Source: Bacteroidales bacterium
Lineage (GTDB): Bacteria > Bacteroidota > Bacteroidia > Bacteroidales > P3
DNA length: 10,478 nt
Direction: 5' to 3'
Assembly: GCA_012837565.1 (NCBI GenBank)
Contig: DUQY01000158.1
Location: 1-10,478 of the forward strand
Positions 6,522 to 10,478 of the stretch are shown piece by piece. The stretch's first letter is position 1, and each line of letters opens with the position of its first letter. The notes below the pieces were generated by a model. It saw only the letters and a program-made list of their open reading frames with translations. It did not search any database and had not been told where the DNA came from. Position numbers and translations under genes: made by a program.

Positions 6522-7285
6522 GGATAACTCTTTTAGGAACAGGAACCTCGCAAGGAGTACCATTAATTGGGTGCCATTGCGAGGTTTGTTTGTCTAAAAA
6601 CCCTAAGGACAAGCGTCTAAGGTCTTCTTGCTTGATAGAAAGTAAAGAAGGTACTGTTTTGTCAATAGATGCTGGTCCTGATTTTCGACAACAAATGCTC
6701 ACTTATAATGTTTCTAGGTTAGATGCTATTTTAGTTACTCATTCACATCGTGACCACATTAGCGGATTAGATGATGTCCGTTCCTATAATTACCTACAAA
6801 GTGAAGCAATGCCAATTTATTCAAATAAAATGGCGTTAGAAGAAATTAAGTGTGCATTTGCCTATTGTTTTAGAGAACCAAGATATCCAGGTTTACCAAA
6901 TTTCAAACTATGCGTTATTGATAAGAAAGAAAGTTTTAGGGTTAAAGAATTAGAGGTAATTCCAATTGAAGTAATGCACCATAAACTCCCAATATTAGCA
7001 TATAGAATTAATAACTTTGCTTATATTACGGATGCAAAGACTATTAACGAAGAAGAAAAGGAAAAGCTAAGAGGGGTAGAGTTTATGGTTGTTAATGCTT
7101 TAAGAAGAGAAGAACATTTCTCGCATTTTAACCTTCAAGAGGCACTAGACTTAATTAAAGAAATTAAACCTAAACAAGCATATCTTACTCATATTAGTCA
7201 TTTCTTAGGACTGCATAAAGAGGTTACAAAGGAACTTCCCTCTAATGTTTCGCTTGCTTATGATGGATTAACTATTGAGATATAA
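6509..7285 (+). CDS. PhnP-like metallo-beta-lactamase-fold hydrolase
   Basis: This 258-residue protein belongs to the PhnP-like branch of the MBL-fold hydrolases, whose model member cleaves a cyclic phosphodiester of ribose. It opens with ITLLGTGTSQGVPLIGC, then has the metal-binding THSHRDHISGLDD (His78, His80, Asp82, His83), YITDAK (Asp175), and LTHISHFLGLH (His228, His231). Cys22, Cys24 and Cys27 (GCHCEVC) match the extra structural zinc site described for E. coli PhnP. I chose the ATG at 6509, overlapping fabH by 13 bp, because it places the first strand right at the N-terminus. A TTG at 6488 would add seven unlike residues. No phosphonate genes are visible, so the substrate is unknown. 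Its 3' end overlaps the convergent nucleotidyltransferase gene by 14 bp. Confidence 0.88.
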   Translation: MGNLRITLLGTGTSQGVPLIGCHCEVCLSKNPKDKRLRSSCLIESKEGTVLSIDAGPDFRQQMLTYNVSRLDAILVTHSHRDHISGLDDVRSYNYLQSEAMPIYSNKMALEEIKCAFAYCFREPRYPGLPNFKLCVIDKKESFRVKELEVIPIEVMHHKLPILAYRINNFAYITDAKTINEEEKEKLRGVEFMVVNALRREEHFSHFNLQEALDLIKEIKPKQAYLTHISHFLGLHKEVTKELPSNVSLAYDGLTIEI

Positions 7286-7994
7286 GTTCTTCCGCTTCCT
7301 TAATCTTATTAATTGTTCCAACATCAACCCAAATATCTTTAGAGTGAATATAAGAATTGATAGGGTAGGACTTAGCAAGTTTTAAGTATTCAGGAATTAT
7401 AGAAAATACCTTTTCCTTATTATCAATTAAATCAATAAGTTCAGGCCTTATTAGTTGAATTCCACTAAAGCCATAAGGTTTCAAATCAATGTCATCTTTA
7501 ACAATAATCCTTTCACCTGTCTTTATGTTTTCCCAACCACCTAGCATTTGGTTTTCATCAAACAATAAATACCTACTTGTTTCCCTCTGGCTTATTGCTA
7601 AAGTTGCTAAGGATGACTTTTCTTTGTGCGAAAGATAGAGAGAATTGAAATCTATTTTGGAAAGAATATCCACATTATGTATAAGGATATCTTTTGAAAA
7701 GTCAAATAAGTTTCTAGCATTTTTCAACGCTCCACCAGTGTCAAGTAATAATTCCGTTTCATCTGAAACGAAAATGTCGCAAGAATAATGCTTCTTAGAA
7801 ATGTGTTCAAGAATTTGTTCTGAGAAGTGATGGACGTTTATAACAATGTGTTTACAAGAGTAGGAGATAAGCTTTTGAATATTGTGTTCCAGCAAACTAA
7901 CATCGTTTACTTCAACTAAAGCTTTAGGCTTTGAATTGGTTAAAGGTTCTAGTCTTGTACCTAGTCCTGCTGATAAAATAAATGCTTGAAACAC
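7272..7994 (-). CDS. Sugar-phosphate nucleotidyltransferase (NDP-sugar pyrophosphorylase family)
   Basis: The family transfers a nucleotide from an NTP to a sugar-1-phosphate to make NDP-sugars for cell-envelope polymers. This 240-residue protein shows the N-terminal signature ILSAGLGTRLEPLT...KPKALVEV (6-29). It also has LLDTGGALKNA (83-93), the metal-binding Asp in HNVDIL (Asp109), and a second acidic site in IWVDVGT (Asp224). Length and pattern suit the short single-domain group that includes mannose-1-phosphate guanylyltransferases and MurU-type enzymes; the sugar and nucleotide cannot be told. The start codon is GTG (7992-7994): there is no in-frame ATG nearby and an in-frame TAA lies two codons upstream. 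It follows the beta-barrel gene by 18 bp and likely shares its transcript. Confidence 0.88.
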   Translation of the reverse strand: MFQAFILSAGLGTRLEPLTNSKPKALVEVNDVSLLEHNIQKLISYSCKHIVINVHHFSEQILEHISKKHYSCDIFVSDETELLLDTGGALKNARNLFDFSKDILIHNVDILSKIDFNSLYLSHKEKSSLATLAISQRETSRYLLFDENQMLGGWENIKTGERIIVKDDIDLKPYGFSGIQLIRPELIDLIDNKEKVFSIIPEYLKLAKSYPINSYIHSKDIWVDVGTINKIKEAEELISQ

Positions 7995-8012
7995 TATATT
8001 ATTTAATTTTGA

Positions 8013-8684
8013 TTAGTCAATAACATAAATATATGTTAGGCCATAAGAAAACTGTTGTTGCTTTTCTAACCTGTCAGATTTGAAATAATGTTGGAAACCT
8101 ACCTCAAAACCAAACGCATGATTATCTGTTGCAAAAAGAAGTCCTGCCCTTGGAAGTATTCCTAAACGAATTCCACCTTGACCCTCATATTCTCTTAAAT
8201 AATATCCAAAACTATCGTAGTCTTTATTCTCTTCATTACTTAAGCTATAGTCATAAATCCCCCATATTGCACCAAATCCAATCCCAATATAAGGTTTTAA
8301 TCTATCAAAGAATGAGAAATAAGATTCTTGGTTATGTAAATAATAGTTAGCATAAACAGTTAGAGGAACTTGACTTAGGTTTTTAGCAAATTTTCTAGGT
8401 AAATACTTGATCTTATATGAGTTTCCTTCAATAAAGGAATATCCCATTTCCACTCCAACTCCAACTTTAGCTTCTTGGAACTGATACTCTAATGCTACAT
8501 TTGCACCAAAGCCAGAAACATAATTCTTAGTAAAATCATCTCCATAAGCCATAAAAAAAGCTGGCTTAACAATATAGAAAATATCGTATGGCTGACCATT
8601 ACTTAGTCTGTGATAACCCTGTGAGTTTGCATTAAAAGTAAAACAAACCATCAAAGTAAATGCTATTAAAAAAACTTTCTTCAT
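8013..8684 (-). CDS. Outer-membrane beta-barrel protein, uncharacterised
   Basis: This 223-residue protein has a signal peptide (MKKVFLIAFTLMVCFTFNANS), with a probable cleavage after ANS at residue 21. The Cys at 14 is not a lipobox, because it is preceded by Val. The mature part has repeated Gly/aromatic strands (GANVALEYQF, VGVGVEMGYSF, KPYIGIGFGAIWG, GIRLGILPRAGLLFA, GFEVGFQHYF). It ends in an aromatic strand (FSYGLTYIYVID), as expected for a small outer-membrane barrel. No family name can be given from sequence alone. It starts 5 bp after the glnS stop, so it is probably translated from the glnS transcript. It is not an obvious duplicate of the beta-barrel protein at 359. Confidence 0.75.
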   Translation of the reverse strand: MKKVFLIAFTLMVCFTFNANSQGYHRLSNGQPYDIFYIVKPAFFMAYGDDFTKNYVSGFGANVALEYQFQEAKVGVGVEMGYSFIEGNSYKIKYLPRKFAKNLSQVPLTVYANYYLHNQESYFSFFDRLKPYIGIGFGAIWGIYDYSLSNEENKDYDSFGYYLREYEGQGGIRLGILPRAGLLFATDNHAFGFEVGFQHYFKSDRLEKQQQFSYGLTYIYVID

Positions 8685-8689
8685 ATCTT

Positions 8690-10369
8690 TTAATTTTGTT
8701 TAGTCCAAGAGTCCTTTAAGGTACAAGTCCTATTAAATACTAAATTTCCTTTTTTTGAATCATAGTCAACACTAAAGTAGCCAAGACGTTCAAACTGGAA
8801 GCTATCTAAATGATTTACATCAGCTAAAGATCTTTCAACTTTTGCATTAGGAATTACTTTTAATGAGTCAGGATTTAAATTATCGATAAATGTTTTCCCT
8901 GGTTCAGCCTTTTCTGGTGTTTCCGAAACAAATAAACGATCAAATAATCTAACCTCCGCATCTAAGCAGTCCTCTGCATCAACCCAGTGAATAGTTCCCT
9001 TAACCTTTCTTCCATCTGGCGAATTACCACCTTTTGAAAGAGGGTCATAAGTACAATGAATTGCTGTCACATTCCCCTGTTCATCTTTTTCAACACTAGT
9101 GCAAGTAACAAAATATGCATAACGAAGTCTAACCTCTTTGCCAATAGCCAAACGGAAATACTTCTTAGGAGGTTCTTCCATAAAGTCATTTCTTTCAATG
9201 TAAAGAGTCTTTGAAAAAGGTAGCATTCTTGATCCAGCTGTTTCATCCTCAGGGTTATTTATTGCTTCAAGCTCTTCCTTTTCTCCCTCAGGGTAGTTAT
9301 CAATAATAAGTTTGATTGGATCCAAGACAGCCATAACCCTATTTGCTTTTTTGTTCAAATCCTCACGTAATGAAAATTCTAAACGTCCAAAGTCAATAAT
9401 ATTATCTCTCTTCGCAACTCCAATTGAATCACAGAAGTGACGAATACTCTCAGGCGTATATCCTCTACGGCGAAGTCCACAGATGGTAGGCATTCTTGCA
9501 TCATCCCAGCCGCTAACATGGTTTTCCTTAACTAGTTCCAAGAGTTTTCTCTTACTCATAACTGTAAAGGAAAGATTTAAGCGTGCAAATTCATACTGAT
9601 GAGATGGGAAAATTTCTAATTTCTCAATAAACCAATCGTATAATGGACGGTGAACATCAAATTCTAGGGTACAAATCGAGTGAGTTATCTTTTCAATTGA
9701 GTCAGACTCTCCGTGAGCATAATCATACATAGGATATATGCACCAATCGTTGCCTGTTCTATGGTGTTCTGCATGAAGGATACGGTACATTAGAGGGTCA
9801 CGCATATGCATATTTGAATGAGCCATATCAATCTTTGCTCTAAGTATCTTTTCTCCATCTGCATATTTGCCTTCTCTCATTTCTTGGAAAAGCTTTAAGT
9901 TTTCCTCAACCGACCTATCACGATAAGGACTGTTTTTGCCAGGAGTTTGAATGGTACCTCTATTAACTCTAATTTCTTCAAGGGTTTGATCATCAACATA
10001 AGCAAGTTCTTTCTTTATTAGAACAATAGCCCAATCATATAGTTGTTCGAAGTAATCTGAGGCATAAAACTCATCTGCCCATTTAAAACCTAACCATTTA
10101 ATATCTTCCTTAATACTATCAACATATTCAACTTCTTCCTTAACAGGATTTGTGTCATCGAAACGAAGATTAGTTTTCCCACCATACTTAATAGCTAAAC
10201 CAAAGTTAAGACAAATGCTTTTTGCATGTCCAATATGAAGATAACCATTAGGTTCTGGAGGAAAACGAGTAATAATACTCTTATGCACTCCGTTTCTAAG
10301 GTCATTTTCTATAATTTCTTCAATAAAATTCAATGAAGGTTTCTCGTTATTGTCTATTTGGGCTTCCAT
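8690..10369 (-). CDS. glnS: Glutaminyl-tRNA synthetase
   Basis: GlnRS attaches glutamine to tRNA(Gln) in the cytoplasm. This 559-residue class I enzyme is close in length to E. coli GlnRS. It has the HIGH box in FPPEPNGYLHIGHAKS (36-51) and DDTNPVKEEVEYVDSI (71-86). The GlnRS-type second motif VMSKRKL (270-276) replaces KMSKS. The DARMPTICGLRRRGYTPESI segment (290-309) is also typical. The C-terminal third forms the two anticodon-binding beta-barrels (KKYFRLAIGKEVRLRYAYFV onward). GluRS is excluded by the MSKRK motif and the anticodon domain type. It heads the minus-strand unit and has a good promoter candidate at 10410-10417. Direct GlnRS charging means Gln-tRNA need not be made by the amidotransferase route. 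Confidence 0.98.
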   Translation of the reverse strand: MEAQIDNNEKPSLNFIEEIIENDLRNGVHKSIITRFPPEPNGYLHIGHAKSICLNFGLAIKYGGKTNLRFDDTNPVKEEVEYVDSIKEDIKWLGFKWADEFYASDYFEQLYDWAIVLIKKELAYVDDQTLEEIRVNRGTIQTPGKNSPYRDRSVEENLKLFQEMREGKYADGEKILRAKIDMAHSNMHMRDPLMYRILHAEHHRTGNDWCIYPMYDYAHGESDSIEKITHSICTLEFDVHRPLYDWFIEKLEIFPSHQYEFARLNLSFTVMSKRKLLELVKENHVSGWDDARMPTICGLRRRGYTPESIRHFCDSIGVAKRDNIIDFGRLEFSLREDLNKKANRVMAVLDPIKLIIDNYPEGEKEELEAINNPEDETAGSRMLPFSKTLYIERNDFMEEPPKKYFRLAIGKEVRLRYAYFVTCTSVEKDEQGNVTAIHCTYDPLSKGGNSPDGRKVKGTIHWVDAEDCLDAEVRLFDRLFVSETPEKAEPGKTFIDNLNPDSLKVIPNAKVERSLADVNHLDSFQFERLGYFSVDYDSKKGNLVFNRTCTLKDSWTKQN

Positions 10370-10409
10370 CTGTCAATATTAAAATTAGAAAAATATTAAT
10401 GTTATTGTG

Positions 10410-10417
10410 CAAAAATA
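10410..10417 (-). promoter_or_regulatory. Candidate -7 promoter element for glnS
   Basis: On the minus strand this reads TATTTTTG followed by CAC, a perfect match to the Bacteroidota -7 consensus TAnnTTTG. It lies 41 bp upstream of the glnS ATG, predicting transcription start near 10403 and a leader of about 34 nt. No strong TTTG is seen in the -33 region. It probably also drives the two genes after glnS. Confidence 0.55.
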
Positions 10418-10478
10418 CATTTTTTCTAATGAATTATTAACTCTTACGATGTAATAATTATTGATTTGTTCATAATTA

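Noticed and set aside
3490..7945. Shared 14-bp word TTTGAATTGGTTAA near 3490 and 7930
   Set aside because: Both copies lie inside coding sequence of unrelated genes, and the flanks differ; chance in AT-rich DNA is enough.

Overview
This is a low-GC, chromosomal, mostly housekeeping segment from a member of the Bacteroidota. The evidence is the AT-rich coding, the TAnnTTTG-type promoter elements, A-rich ribosome-binding regions instead of strong Shine-Dalgarno sites, secreted beta-barrel and lipoprotein genes among core genes, and the DUF177-rpmF-plsX-fabH cluster. The genus cannot be named from this window.

Layout, left to right. (1) Positions 1-119 look like the right-hand end of an IS21-like insertion sequence that enters from outside the window. 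An open frame stops at 57 and is followed by two 22-bp direct repeats; the second ends in ...ATTACA at 119. (2) Positions 359-3114 (+) are a tight four-gene unit: an outer-membrane beta-barrel protein, coaD (coenzyme A synthesis), a flavin reductase-like FMN protein, and a XerD-type tyrosine recombinase. (3) Positions 3707-3111 (-) are an unrecognised lipoprotein gene whose stop codon overlaps that of xerD. (4) Positions 3851-7285 (+) are the translation/lipid operon: DUF177 (YceD-like), rpmF (L32), plsX, fabH, and a PhnP-like metallo-beta-lactamase-fold hydrolase whose start lies inside fabH. (5) Positions 10369-7272 (-) are glnS, then a second outer-membrane beta-barrel protein, then a GTG-started sugar-nucleotidyltransferase whose 3' end overlaps that of the hydrolase gene.

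Functionally, the plus-strand clusters supply CoA (CoaD), acyl-phosphate for phospholipid synthesis (PlsX), the first condensation of fatty acid synthesis (FabH), and ribosome parts (L32 and probably a 23S rRNA-related factor). The minus-strand cluster combines glutaminyl-tRNA charging with cell-envelope genes. Three good matches to the Bacteroidota -7 element sit just upstream of the lipoprotein gene, the DUF177 operon and glnS.

I found no clear undescribed system. The points most worth a second look are the IS-like end at the left edge, the PhnP-type hydrolase coupled to fabH without any phn genes, the orphan lipoprotein with an acidic export-like signal, and the two overlapping convergent gene ends with no terminator.
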